Shown here in pieces: positions 25,288 to 33,971 of a stretch of 64,000 bases of DNA. Position 1 is the first letter of the stretch. Every line of letters starts with the position of its first letter. The position numbers and the translations under genes are program-made. The stretch covers positions 53,061 through 117,060 of the forward strand of contig CAYHGX010000003.1 of NCBI GenBank assembly GCA_964356355.1, in the 5' to 3' direction. The notes beneath the pieces were generated by a model, which did not search any database, was not told the origin of the DNA, and saw only the letters and a list, made by a program, of their open reading frames with translations. This DNA comes from CAYHGX01 sp964356355 (lineage in GTDB: Bacteria > Patescibacteriota > Gracilibacteria > UBA1369 > LOWO2-01-FULL-3).

Positions 25288-25349
25288 AGTTTAGCTTGTG
25301 AGACTTCGTTTGTCATTTCTTTGACAAAATGAGTAGATTTGGCTTAGTT
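25288..25349. promoter_or_regulatory. divergent promoters of the folate operon and the 25376 gene, with dyad between the -35 boxes
   Basis: Minus: ATGACA (25311-25316), 17-nt spacer, TAAACT (25288-25293), then 6 nt to the folP ATG. Plus: TTGACA (25321-25326), 17-nt spacer, TTAGTT (25344-25349). A dyad TTTGTCA-n6-TGACAAA (25309-25328) covers both -35 boxes, so one regulator could control both directions. Confidence 0.6.
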
Positions 25350-25375
25350 TGATTTCCTTTGTTAAACAAAAATTT

Positions 25376-26149
25376 ATGGCTGGAGAATTTTTACCTGAAG
25401 GAGATAATAATGCTTTGTTGCTAGAAGGATGTGATGATAGAGATAGATCTTTTGTTGTAGATTATTTAATGGGTAGGGACGGGTTGGTCCCTTATATGAG
25501 GGGTGGGGCTTTATTTTTGCGTTCCGATAGAGAAATATCTGCTAGTACAGTTGAAATGGTGAATTTGATATTATCTACTGTAAGGGAGACTTGTAGATCT
25601 TTGGTTTGCAGAACTGTGCCAAATCTTTTGGAAGATGGTGATATTGTTTTTAATTTAGATCTTGATACTGTTGGTTTTCCTCGAGTTGATCGTCCATTGC
25701 GTACTGATGTTAAAGGGCGTGTAGTTGAAGCTACGCCGGTAGTGCCAATTTTGTCATTTGAGGATTTTGCTAGTGAAAGCGTTGTAAATCCTGCTCTTCA
25801 AGATGGGCCGCCAACATTAAGAGATGAGTTTCCTCCTGCTTTAGTAGCTTTGAAACGAGGGGAATTTTGTGTTTTAGATGGGAAGACCTTAGTGGTAAAT
25901 ATAGAAAATTTTAGTGAAACTGCTGTGGAGAATTTGAGGCTTTATCTTTTAGAGATGGAAATTCCTGGAGTGGGTGGTGGAGTGAATGATAGGTCGATGT
26001 TTGTGATGCCCACTAGGATTGGCAATTATTTATTTTTTGAGTTTAATAGGTTTGTTAATGTGAATGATGGTGCAATAAATATGCAACTTGGAGAGATAAT
26101 TCACGCTGAGCTTATTTTATTTGCGGGATTGGAAAGGGAGTTTGGCTAG
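25376..26149 (+). CDS. unknown soluble protein
   Basis: Not recognised. 257 aa, acidic, without signal peptide or membrane segments. Two similar halves may be present, since both carry Asp/Glu-rich strand-like segments (for example GDIVFNLDLDTVG and GKTLVVNIENFS). The ATG at 25376 is preferred to the TTG at 25349, which lies inside the -10 box. It is divergent from the folate operon, with which it shares a dyad. ThiI follows with a separate promoter. Confidence 0.55.
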   Translation: MAGEFLPEGDNNALLLEGCDDRDRSFVVDYLMGRDGLVPYMRGGALFLRSDREISASTVEMVNLILSTVRETCRSLVCRTVPNLLEDGDIVFNLDLDTVGFPRVDRPLRTDVKGRVVEATPVVPILSFEDFASESVVNPALQDGPPTLRDEFPPALVALKRGEFCVLDGKTLVVNIENFSETAVENLRLYLLEMEIPGVGGGVNDRSMFVMPTRIGNYLFFEFNRFVNVNDGAINMQLGEIIHAELILFAGLEREFG

Positions 26150-26151
26150 TT

Positions 26152-26157
26152 TATAAT
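26152..26157 (+). promoter_or_regulatory. -10 box for thiI, leaderless
   Basis: TATAAT at the end of the upstream gene, 8 nt before the thiI ATG at 26166. Confidence 0.55.
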
Positions 26158-26165
26158 GTAGCCAT

Positions 26166-27350
26166 ATGGATAGATTTTTGCTGATACATTATGGGGAGAT
26201 TGGCTTGAAGAAGTCGAATCAGGATTATTTTGTGGAGAAGCTTAAAAGGGACCTGCGGATGAGGCTGCAGGCGGCTTTTAGGGTGCCATTTTCGGTGATT
26301 CATAGTTTAGGGAGGATTGTGGTGAAGTTGCCGGAGGATTTTGAGGTGAGTGATGAGGTGAGATATGCTGAGGTGGTGGGGCGGATTTTTGGTATTAAGA
26401 ATTTTAAATTTGCCTATCGAAGTGGTATAGATTTTGAAGAACTAGGTGAAGAGATTTATGAATTATTGCCGGATTTTAGCGAGGGGCTGCCGGGGAGCTT
26501 TCGGGTGAACGTGAAGCGCTCTATGACTTTAGATATGAAATCGGTTGATATTGAGCGATTGATTGGGGGCATGCTCGTGGACAAGGGTTTTGATGTGTTG
26601 GTGAGCCTTAAGGCGGCGGAATTTATTGTAGATATAGAAATTTTTAATTTACATTCGTATTTTAGTTTTAAGACTTATCGTGGAGTTGGTGGCATGGCTC
26701 CACTGAGCCAAGGAAAGCTTGTTGCGCTTTTGTCTTCTGGAATTGATTCGCCGGTGGCTGCCTATTTAATGATGAGACGTGGGGCGCGTGTAGTGTTGGT
26801 TCATTTTCATGGTTATCCTTATACCGATGCGGAAGAAATGGAAAATGTGAAAAAGTTGGCAAAAATTTTAGCGGGATATCAGTTTGATACTAAACTTTAT
26901 CTTTTGCCCTTTGCACAGGTTCAAAAGGCGATTGCTACTAATTTGGAAATTCCCGGTAAGGTGCGGACGATTTTGTACCGTAGGATTATGTTGAAAATTG
27001 CTCAAGAGATAGCTAAAAAGGACCATGCTAAGGGGCTTGTGACTGGAGATGTATTTGGGCAGGTGGCTTCACAGACGCCGGAAAATATTTATTCAATTCA
27101 CGATGCTACTACTATTCCCCTACTGCAGCCATTGATTGCTTATGATAAGGAGGAAATTGTGAAAATTGCTGAAGGGATTGGGACTTTTGAGATTTCTAAG
27201 TTGCCTTGCAAGGATACCTGTACGATGTTTGCACCCAAAAAGGCTGAGATCAAATCAAATGTGTATGATATCAGACTTTTTGAGCAGCAGATTGATGTTG
27301 AGATGTGGGTGGCTAAGGTTTTGGCTGAAGCAGAGATTATTTTCTTATAA
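26166..27350 (+). CDS. thiI: tRNA 4-thiouridine synthetase ThiI (no rhodanese domain)
   Basis: Makes s4U at tRNA position 8 and can also support thiamine sulfur transfer. LIHYGEIGLKK opens a ferredoxin-like plus THUMP region (residues ~1-165). The PP-loop ATPase LLSSGIDSPVAAYLM (~180) and the late LPCKDTCTMF cysteines follow. The C-terminal rhodanese domain found in gamma-proteobacteria is absent, as in many other bacteria. Its end overlaps the convergent protease gene by 6 nt. Confidence 0.93.
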   Translation: MDRFLLIHYGEIGLKKSNQDYFVEKLKRDLRMRLQAAFRVPFSVIHSLGRIVVKLPEDFEVSDEVRYAEVVGRIFGIKNFKFAYRSGIDFEELGEEIYELLPDFSEGLPGSFRVNVKRSMTLDMKSVDIERLIGGMLVDKGFDVLVSLKAAEFIVDIEIFNLHSYFSFKTYRGVGGMAPLSQGKLVALLSSGIDSPVAAYLMMRRGARVVLVHFHGYPYTDAEEMENVKKLAKILAGYQFDTKLYLLPFAQVQKAIATNLEIPGKVRTILYRRIMLKIAQEIAKKDHAKGLVTGDVFGQVASQTPENIYSIHDATTIPLLQPLIAYDKEEIVKIAEGIGTFEISKLPCKDTCTMFAPKKAEIKSNVYDIRLFEQQIDVEMWVAKVLAEAEIIFL

Positions 27351-28958
27351 GTTGCAGGATTTGATTCTCTCGTTGATCTGATTTTGTACCTCTGTGTCTT
27401 TTGAGTATTTATCGTATAACTTTGAAATTGTTTCTGGATCTGTTGTTGTGTCGAAGCCAAATTTCTTAAATATGGTGTTGCTCTTTACGGTTAGCATGGC
27501 ATCACTAACTGTTCCTTTACTGATATAGTAGCAAACTGCTTCGAGCATGGCGTTGGTGTATAGTTTCTTTTCGTAGCCGAAGTCTTTAGTTATCATTGTG
27601 CGGTAGATGTTCTCGCTGATTTGACCTCTAGTTATTTCTGCGCTTGGCCAGTAGGTTTTGGTTTCTTCCAGTAGGGTGTAGAGCTTTGCAGTATTAACAT
27701 ATTGGCTATACCATTCTGTGGTAGTTACATCTTGGAATGGTCCTACGAAGGGAGTTATTAGACCAATGTTGAAGGTTTTGAGAAGCATTTTCATGGCTTC
27801 TACTTTGTTGATGTTATTTCCGGGTTTGAAGGTGCCGTCTTCATAGCCGTTGATCCATCCTTGTTCTTTGGCGTAGCAGATATATTTTGCATACCATTCA
27901 TTTTTGACATCTGGAAAACAGTTCTTGTATTTGGTCTCATCTGGACGATTGCCAATGCCTTCTACTAGAATTTTTAGCAATTCGGCTCTATTGATACTGT
28001 TGCTGGGCTTAAAGCTGCCGTCGCTGTAACCTCCAATTATTTGGTTGTCTTTTAGGTATTTGATGGCTTGGCTGTTTTTGCTTTTGGTTTCAACATCATT
28101 AAAAATCTGAACGTCAGTTTGATCCAGTTTACTTGAATCTTCTGTGCTTATTTGAGTATAGTCGTTGCCAAATACTTGGGTGATATAATCGGCATTCATA
28201 ATGCCCTTCTTAGCCAATTCTTGAAACCAAAGGTAAATGATGTCTTTGGAAATGATGTAGCCATAATTTCCGCCTTGGCCGGTTGTAGAAATGGCGCTAG
28301 CAATACCCACTACTCGTTCATCACTGTTTAAAACTGGACCGCCGGAATTACCTGGATTGATTATGGCGTCGGTTTGGATTTCATAAATCCAATCTTCCGT
28401 GAGATCCTTCACAAAAGAGGAAAGCATACTGAATCCACTAACTGTGCCAGTAGTTAGGGTTATTGTTGTATTGAGGCTTGCTGCTGGAAATCCAAGGATG
28501 CTTAATTCATCTCCAATTAGTGGATTGTTGTCTGCTAAATCTTCATAAGTGTCGGTGCTGAAATTGGTGAGTGGAGTTGCGATTATTTCTCCATTGCTAT
28601 CGATTTCTTTGTCTGGTGCAATAATTGCGAGATCCAAATTGGCATCGTAGGCAATTATTTTGGCTAGGTATTTTGGTGTTGGTTGGCTGTATTCATCGGC
28701 AATTGTCCAGATTTCTATATTGTCTTCAGGTTGTGTTAGTGCTTCGTTTGCGATGACATGAAAATTGGTCAAGACGAAGCCGTCTGAGCTTATGAAAAAT
28801 CCGCTGCCCTGGCTATTGTAGCCTTGGCTATTGTTTTGATATGTCATTATTTTGACTGTGCTGGGAATCGTTTCAGTATATTTAATTGCGGCAAAGGCTG
28901 AATTACTGGCCAACGTCATTGCGAGCACTGTGATGAGAAATGCGGAGATTTTTTTCAT
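27345..28958 (-). CDS. secreted HtrA-like serine protease with three SLH repeats
   Basis: A signal peptide (residues 1-24, ending in AFA) is followed by a trypsin-fold S1C-like protease domain with catalytic His67 (NFHV), Asp109 (NLDLAI) and Ser205 (PGNSGGPV), so it appears active. No PDZ domain follows. Instead there is a linker, then three SLH repeats (~residues 290-450; QIIGGYSDGSFKP, WINGYEDGTFKP and a weaker third) that should tether it to the wall. 537 aa. Likely an envelope quality-control or S-layer processing enzyme. Its leader has aactaaacaaat before the ATG and no SD. Confidence 0.85.
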   Translation of the reverse strand: MKKISAFLITVLAMTLASNSAFAAIKYTETIPSTVKIMTYQNNSQGYNSQGSGFFISSDGFVLTNFHVIANEALTQPEDNIEIWTIADEYSQPTPKYLAKIIAYDANLDLAIIAPDKEIDSNGEIIATPLTNFSTDTYEDLADNNPLIGDELSILGFPAASLNTTITLTTGTVSGFSMLSSFVKDLTEDWIYEIQTDAIINPGNSGGPVLNSDERVVGIASAISTTGQGGNYGYIISKDIIYLWFQELAKKGIMNADYITQVFGNDYTQISTEDSSKLDQTDVQIFNDVETKSKNSQAIKYLKDNQIIGGYSDGSFKPSNSINRAELLKILVEGIGNRPDETKYKNCFPDVKNEWYAKYICYAKEQGWINGYEDGTFKPGNNINKVEAMKMLLKTFNIGLITPFVGPFQDVTTTEWYSQYVNTAKLYTLLEETKTYWPSAEITRGQISENIYRTMITKDFGYEKKLYTNAMLEAVCYYISKGTVSDAMLTVKSNTIFKKFGFDTTTDPETISKLYDKYSKDTEVQNQINERIKSCNL

Positions 28959-28991
28959 ATTTGTTTAGTTATTTTATTTAAGTTATCAGGT

Positions 28992-31076
28992 TTAATGTCT
29001 TTTAATCAATCTTTTTGATCTGAGCTCTCGGTTGAAGCTGAGAGCGAATCGATGGGCTTCATCTCTGGCGCGTTGTAATAGCTTTAGGGCCTCGCGTTGC
29101 TTTTCAAGCAAAATTGGAGTGGGGTTTTCCGGCAAAAAGATTTCTTCGATTCTTTTGGCGAGGGAAATATGCGGAATACTTAAGCCTAGCTTTTGGAGCA
29201 CTGCGTGACAGCTAGAAAGTTGGCCCTTACCTCCATCTATGACTAAGAGATCTGGAATTTTCGTGAATGAGGCGTCGACTTTATGCTTGTTTTTGTCGTA
29301 GGCGAGCCAGGTGCCGCCATAGGCTACAAGCTCCTCTGGAGTTTTCTTGAGCTCTTCGAATCCGGCCATGAGAAGCTCTTCTTTGGTGGTTTTATTGAAT
29401 TGGCAGTAGATTCGATTGCCTTTGATTTTGTCGATTGTATATTTGAGAAGCTTGGGATTGAGGTTCCAGATTTTTGTGATTGCTGTGGTTTTTTCGCTGA
29501 TCTTTGTGGTCTTTATTACGTAATTTGTTCCTGTGGCCAGGTAGAAATTTTCGCCTTCTAGGATCTCTTTAATTTTCAGTTTTGAGTTTGTAAGGAGTTC
29601 TTTTAGGTCTTTCTTATTGGCTTTTTTACATGTTATTTTTGCTAAGTGCATTTCGTTGGAGATTTTTGTGAGCCGGCGTGTGAGTACCTCTTCCATTGAT
29701 TTGAAATCATCAATTTTGCCGTTGAGAGTGCGGAGAGTAAATTTGCGATACATTGCTTTATTGGGAACGCCATTTTCAAACACGATCATTGAGCCGACAG
29801 TATCGGTGCCGCTGAGGTGAGAGATGTCGTAGCATTCGATGCGTTTGGGTAGTACCGTTAATTGTAGTGCTTTTTGTAAATCCTCGGCTGCTGTGATTGA
29901 TAGTTCGCTTTCCTCTTGCCAGCTTGGTTTGTTGCGATCGGCGAAGATTTTGGCGTTTTGGAGGCTCATTTCGAGGAGTTTATTTTTTGTGCCAATTTGG
30001 GGCACACTGATTTTTGCACGTTTGCCTATTTCTTTTTCAATGAGCTCTTCTACAATTTTTGGGTCCTCTATTTCGTGGGGAATGAGGATCTCTCGTGGAA
30101 TATCGGTAGCTATTTGATAGTATTGGAGCATAAAGGCTTCGAGGACTTCGTGATCGTGTTCACTTTCTTCGATGGCGGCGGCGCTGAGAATGAAATTTTC
30201 TTGTCCTATTAATTTACCGTCTCTTATTTGGAAGAGGTTGAAGTAAGCTTTTTCGCGAATAATGCAGTAGTTGATGATATCTTTGTCTACTTGATTTGGG
30301 TCGGAGACTTTTTGTTTTTCTAGGATATCTTCAATTTTCTTGATTTTGTCGCGGATTTTTCCGGCTTTTTCAAACTTTTTTTCCGCTGCTGCTTGCATCA
30401 TTTCGCTTGTGAGGTTTTTCATGATATCCCCCACTTTGCCTTCGAGAAAATTTTCTACGTTTTCAATGATTTTTTTGTATTCTTCTTTACTGCATTTGTT
30501 GATGCAGGGGCCGATGCAGCGCTTGATGTAATAATCAAGACAGGGATATTTGATGACTTTATTGTTTATTCTTACTTCCTCTTTTTCTTCCTTGCAGGTG
30601 ATATCAAGGTTGCAGTGGCGGAAAGGGAAGATTTTCTTTAGTACTCCAAGGGTTTCTTTTGCCTTATGTGCTGCTGTTTTTGGCCCGTAATACTTGGCGT
30701 TGTCTTTTTCTATTTTGCGAACCAGTTGGATGCGTGGAAAATCTTCGCGAGTAATTTTGATATATACATAGCTTTTGTCATCCTTCATGAGGATGTTGTA
30801 TTTTGGAAGGAGTTGCTTTATTAGGTTTGTTTCTAAAATCAAGGCTTCTAGTTCGGTATCTACGGCAATTGTTTCTATTTTTTCAATTTGTTCCACCATT
30901 TTCTTGGTGCGAGTGGAATGAGAGTAGTCTTTTTGAAAATATTGGGAAACTCTTTTACGAATACTTTTGGCTTTCCCAAGGTAAATAACTCGACCAGTGG
31001 CGTCGATCATTTTATAAATTCCCGGATTAACAGGAAGATTTGCTATAATTCTTTTGATGGTGCTCTTTTCCAACAT
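28992..31076 (-). CDS. uvrC: excinuclease ABC subunit C
   Basis: Makes both incisions in nucleotide excision repair. The N-terminal GIY-YIG nuclease domain is seen in NPGIYKMIDATGRVIYLGKA. A cysteine-rich segment follows (CLDYYIKRCIGPC), then a UVR-type helical region and the C-terminal RNase-H-like nuclease with ECYDISHLSG and DGGKGQL. The length (694 aa) is slightly over average. The start lies 6 nt after a minus-strand TATACT box. Confidence 0.95.
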   Translation of the reverse strand: MLEKSTIKRIIANLPVNPGIYKMIDATGRVIYLGKAKSIRKRVSQYFQKDYSHSTRTKKMVEQIEKIETIAVDTELEALILETNLIKQLLPKYNILMKDDKSYVYIKITREDFPRIQLVRKIEKDNAKYYGPKTAAHKAKETLGVLKKIFPFRHCNLDITCKEEKEEVRINNKVIKYPCLDYYIKRCIGPCINKCSKEEYKKIIENVENFLEGKVGDIMKNLTSEMMQAAAEKKFEKAGKIRDKIKKIEDILEKQKVSDPNQVDKDIINYCIIREKAYFNLFQIRDGKLIGQENFILSAAAIEESEHDHEVLEAFMLQYYQIATDIPREILIPHEIEDPKIVEELIEKEIGKRAKISVPQIGTKNKLLEMSLQNAKIFADRNKPSWQEESELSITAAEDLQKALQLTVLPKRIECYDISHLSGTDTVGSMIVFENGVPNKAMYRKFTLRTLNGKIDDFKSMEEVLTRRLTKISNEMHLAKITCKKANKKDLKELLTNSKLKIKEILEGENFYLATGTNYVIKTTKISEKTTAITKIWNLNPKLLKYTIDKIKGNRIYCQFNKTTKEELLMAGFEELKKTPEELVAYGGTWLAYDKNKHKVDASFTKIPDLLVIDGGKGQLSSCHAVLQKLGLSIPHISLAKRIEEIFLPENPTPILLEKQREALKLLQRARDEAHRFALSFNRELRSKRLIKRH

Positions 31077-31094
31077 AAATTTAGTATAACTGAG
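31077..31094. promoter_or_regulatory. 18-bp bidirectional promoter core between uvrC and the NTase gene
   Basis: A single AT-rich sequence reads as TATACT on the minus strand (31083-31088, 6 nt before the uvrC ATG) and as TATAAC on the plus strand (31085-31090, 4 nt before ATG 31095, with an overlapping TAGTAT at 31082-31087). The two -10 boxes overlap. Confidence 0.5.
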
Positions 31095-31823
31095 ATGGAT
31101 GAAATTGAGAAAAAATTGTGGCGGCGTGTGAAGAGATATGGTTTTGTTTTTCGGCTAGTTCCATTTATCAGAATGGTTGGAGTGTGCAATTCTTTGGCTT
31201 TTGGGAGGGTGGATAGTGAGAGCGATATTGACCTTTTTGTGGTGGCGCGACGAGGACGATTATTTATTGTGAGGACTTTGTTGATGTTGTTTTTTCAGAT
31301 ATTGGGGGTTAGACTTCATGGAAATAAGGTTGCGGGGAGATTTTGTTTAAGTTTTTTAGTTGATGATTCTGCTCTTAATTTGGAACCAATTGCGTTGAAG
31401 GGAGATGTCTATCTTGCATATTGGCTTAAAAAAATGGTGATAGTGGCTGATGATGGATTGATGTCGGCACAGTTTTCGGCAAATAATCTTTGGATTCAAT
31501 CTTATTTTGAGGAGAGGATTGTTTCGCTTGAGAGGGCTGACTTTGCTGTGAAGTTTGGGAGGAAAGAGGGGGTTTTTGCAAAATTGTTGAGTGGGAAATT
31601 TGGTGTTTTTCTGGAGACATTTTTGATGAAATGGCAGATTGGGCGCGCTAAATCAAAGGCGGCAAAATTGCCTAGTAATGAGGGAGTGATTATTTCTGAG
31701 CATATGTTGAAGTTTCATCACCATGAATTACGTCCTAGATATCGGCAAATGTGGCTTCAGCTTTTTGGACCGGATACCAAAATTACCGATGAGCGTTTTT
31801 TGGCTCTGAAGATAGATTCTTAA
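31095..31823 (+). CDS. nucleotidyltransferase-fold protein
   Basis: A 242-aa protein with the minimal nucleotidyltransferase motif: NSLAFGRVDSESDIDLFVV (residues ~29-47), where the DxD pair would bind metal. A following hydrophobic segment (~53-68) may be a buried helix. The C-terminal part is rich in Lys/His and not recognised. Start chosen at 31095, just outside uvrC; a longer reading from 30888 would run antisense through uvrC. It is divergent from uvrC and its end overlaps der by 41 nt. Substrate unknown. Confidence 0.65.
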   Translation: MDEIEKKLWRRVKRYGFVFRLVPFIRMVGVCNSLAFGRVDSESDIDLFVVARRGRLFIVRTLLMLFFQILGVRLHGNKVAGRFCLSFLVDDSALNLEPIALKGDVYLAYWLKKMVIVADDGLMSAQFSANNLWIQSYFEERIVSLERADFAVKFGRKEGVFAKLLSGKFGVFLETFLMKWQIGRAKSKAAKLPSNEGVIISEHMLKFHHHELRPRYRQMWLQLFGPDTKITDERFLALKIDS

Positions 31824-33141
31824 AGGTAAGGTGAATTGCTGTTCCATCAAATCCATATTCTTTACGAATGGAGTTTTCCAGGTAACGAGGATATGAAAAG
31901 TGAAGATGGGGGCTGTTTTTGAAAAATAGTACGAATTTTGGTGGGCAAACATCTACTTGGCTACCATACATGAATTTTGGTTTTCGCATTTTTGTGCTGT
32001 TTGGCAGATGTTTGATTGTGATTTTCTGGAGAAAGCTGTTGATTTCGGCTGTGGTAATGCGCTTTTTCCTTTCATTCATAATTGCGTCGCTGATTGTAAA
32101 TATTTCATTTACGTTGAGGCCATCTTTGGCTGAAATGAAAAGAACGGGAGCCCATGGTACAAAAGCAAATTTACGTCTTAATTTTGCGAAAAACTTTTCT
32201 TTGTATTCGTTGTCTTCGAGGAGAAGATCAATTTTGTTGATGCAAAGGATTAGGCCCTTTTCTTGTTCGAGCGCAAATTGGGCTATGTGGCAATCTTGTT
32301 GGCTTATGCCTTTTTCTCCATCGATAAGGATGACTACCACGTCTGACCTTTCGATGGCATTTAGACAACGTAGTGAACTGAATTTTTCTATTCCTCTTTC
32401 AATTTTACCTCTGCGACGGAGGCCTGCGGTGTCGATTAGGTTGTAGGTTTTTTCGTTGAAGATTACTGGGCTATCTGTGGTGTCACGCGTGGTTCCCGGA
32501 ATATCGGATACGATTGTGCGGTATTGTCCGAGGATTGAATTAACAAGTGATGATTTGCCTGCATTTGGTTTACCTAGAATGCATATTTGAGTTTCATTTT
32601 CATCGTGATTTCTTGTTTTGGTGCGTTTTTTGAATTTTAATTTTTTTAAAGCTTTTAAAATTGTGTCCTGGAGATTTTCTAATCCTAGTTTGTGTATTGA
32701 GGAAATCTGGATTGCTTCTCCGAAGCCCAGTTCGTAGAGGTTGTAAACGTTTTCTTCTAGTTTGACGTTATCACATTTACTGGCGACTAGGAGGATTGTT
32801 TTTTTGGATTTTCTAAGTATTTCGGCGGCAAGAAAGTCGTCGCTAGTGAGACTTTCTGCGATATTGACGAGGAAAATTATTAAATCCGCTTCTTCAATGG
32901 CAACTTTTGATTGTGCCTGTACGTCGCTTTCGATGTTTTCCTGTTTTCCTTGTTGAACACCGCCTGTATCTATGAGGTAGGTGTCATAATCTCCACATTC
33001 GTATTTTTGATAGATTCTGTCGCGGGTTGTGCCTGCTTCTTCAGCTATAACGGCGTACTTTTTGCCGATGAGTCGATTGAAAAGTGTTGATTTTCCTACG
33101 TTTGGTCTTCCTACGATTGCGATTTTGGCCGAGGGGTGCAT
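31783..33141 (-). CDS. der: GTPase Der (EngA)
   Basis: Ribosome-assembly GTPase with two tandem G domains: P-loops GRPNVGKST (residues ~11-19) and GKPNAGKSS (~187-195), each followed by DTGG/DTAGL and NKxD (SKCD, NKID) motifs. A C-terminal KH-like domain (TTAEINSFLQ onward) completes the 452-aa protein. The end overlaps the convergent NTase gene. The leader is AT-rich (caataaataa before ATG) with a possible TATAGA box about 28 nt upstream. Confidence 0.95.
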   Translation of the reverse strand: MHPSAKIAIVGRPNVGKSTLFNRLIGKKYAVIAEEAGTTRDRIYQKYECGDYDTYLIDTGGVQQGKQENIESDVQAQSKVAIEEADLIIFLVNIAESLTSDDFLAAEILRKSKKTILLVASKCDNVKLEENVYNLYELGFGEAIQISSIHKLGLENLQDTILKALKKLKFKKRTKTRNHDENETQICILGKPNAGKSSLVNSILGQYRTIVSDIPGTTRDTTDSPVIFNEKTYNLIDTAGLRRRGKIERGIEKFSSLRCLNAIERSDVVVILIDGEKGISQQDCHIAQFALEQEKGLILCINKIDLLLEDNEYKEKFFAKLRRKFAFVPWAPVLFISAKDGLNVNEIFTISDAIMNERKKRITTAEINSFLQKITIKHLPNSTKMRKPKFMYGSQVDVCPPKFVLFFKNSPHLHFSYPRYLENSIRKEYGFDGTAIHLTFKNLSSEPKNAHR

Positions 33142-33205
33142 TTATTTATTGGAGTTATTTCTGGTTTATTCTATATGAATGCTTTAAAAAAACAAGTTTT
33201 TGTGT

Positions 33206-33211
33206 TATAAT
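33206..33211 (+). promoter_or_regulatory. -10 box for the pilin-like gene
   Basis: TATAAT, 20 nt before the ATG at 33232; leader AT-rich with no SD. Confidence 0.45.
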
Positions 33212-33231
33212 AAACGGAATTAACTGTTTTT

Positions 33232-33798
33232 ATGAGGATATTGAGGCGAAAATTTGCAATGTGTGCACTGGTGGCGATTTGTTTGAATTTTGCTGTTGCG
33301 GGAAGTGCTTTTGCGATAGATCCTCTTCCTTCTCCTGATGAGCTTACTGAGAAGGATGCTCAAAGAGGGACGGTCTTGCCTTCTACAACTGCTAATTTTG
33401 ACTCTGTTGATAAATGTAAAACTTTAATGAATATACTTTCGCAGGTACCTTCGGATGAGAGGAAGGGATATTTTAAAGATAATGGACATTTTGAGCTTAC
33501 TGCGGAAGGTGTTCTTTTTACTCAGAGTGATATCCTTGGTTGTGGTATTAAAACTGGCAGTATAGGCCTTTGGATGGTGCCCTATTACATTCGTTATGTT
33601 TTGGAATTTGCGATTCAGATTGCTGGATTGATTGCTGTGGGTGGGATTGTTTATGGGGGCTACCTTTATCTCTTTGCAGGTGTTTCGGACGAGAAGGACA
33701 AGGGCAAAAAGGCTATTATGTATAGCGTTGCGGGAATGATTATGACAATGGTGGCCTGGGCGTTGGTGAATATAGTTATTGGCTTTTTGACTGGCTAG
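33232..33798 (+). CDS. TrbC/VirB2-like pilin or small membrane protein
   Basis: A 188-aa exported protein with a signal-type N-terminus (residues ~8-28). A polar middle region of about 95 residues is followed by two C-terminal hydrophobic helices (~121-144 and 160-182), separated by the short charged loop VSDEKDKGKKA. The two-helix end with GGIVYGGYLYLFAG resembles VirB2/TrbC-type pilins that are common as orphans in CPR genomes. No other type IV secretion genes are seen in the window, so the role is uncertain. Confidence 0.6.
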   Translation: MRILRRKFAMCALVAICLNFAVAGSAFAIDPLPSPDELTEKDAQRGTVLPSTTANFDSVDKCKTLMNILSQVPSDERKGYFKDNGHFELTAEGVLFTQSDILGCGIKTGSIGLWMVPYYIRYVLEFAIQIAGLIAVGGIVYGGYLYLFAGVSDEKDKGKKAIMYSVAGMIMTMVAWALVNIVIGFLTG

Positions 33799-33800
33799 GC

Positions 33801-33955
33801 AGGGTAAGTGAGGTGCGCGCAAATCTTATGACACGCTGCGGCTCACTCCAGCGGTGAGCCTTGCTCGGCTGTTCTCCGAATAATTTTAGCATGCTAAAAA
33901 CCAAGCTTATTCGGCTCCAGACGGTCATAAGATTTGCGCGCACCTCACTTACCCT
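33801..33955. repeat. 155-bp nested palindromic element with perfect 32-bp arms
   Basis: Arms 33801-33832 and 33924-33955 are perfect reverse complements over 32 bp. The 91-nt interior forms two more hairpins: GGCTCAC/GTGAGCC (33840-33846 with 33854-33860, 7-nt loop) and CCGAATAA/TTATTCGG (33876-33883 with 33907-33914), the latter enclosing the perfect palindrome TTTTAGCATGCTAAAA (33884-33899). It fills the gap between convergent genes. A MITE-like element, a bidirectional terminator or a structured RNA are possible. No second copy was seen in the window. Confidence 0.85.
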
Positions 33956-33971
33956 TTTCCATCAGTTATAG

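Noticed and set aside
30888..31094. 69-residue N-terminal extension of the nucleotidyltransferase
   Set aside because: It lies antisense within uvrC, and the promoter with its -10 is just before ATG 31095.
33801..33955. The palindromic element as an integron attC site or CRISPR repeat
   Set aside because: The arms lack the short core sites of attC, there are no repeated units or spacers, and no integrase or cas gene is visible.
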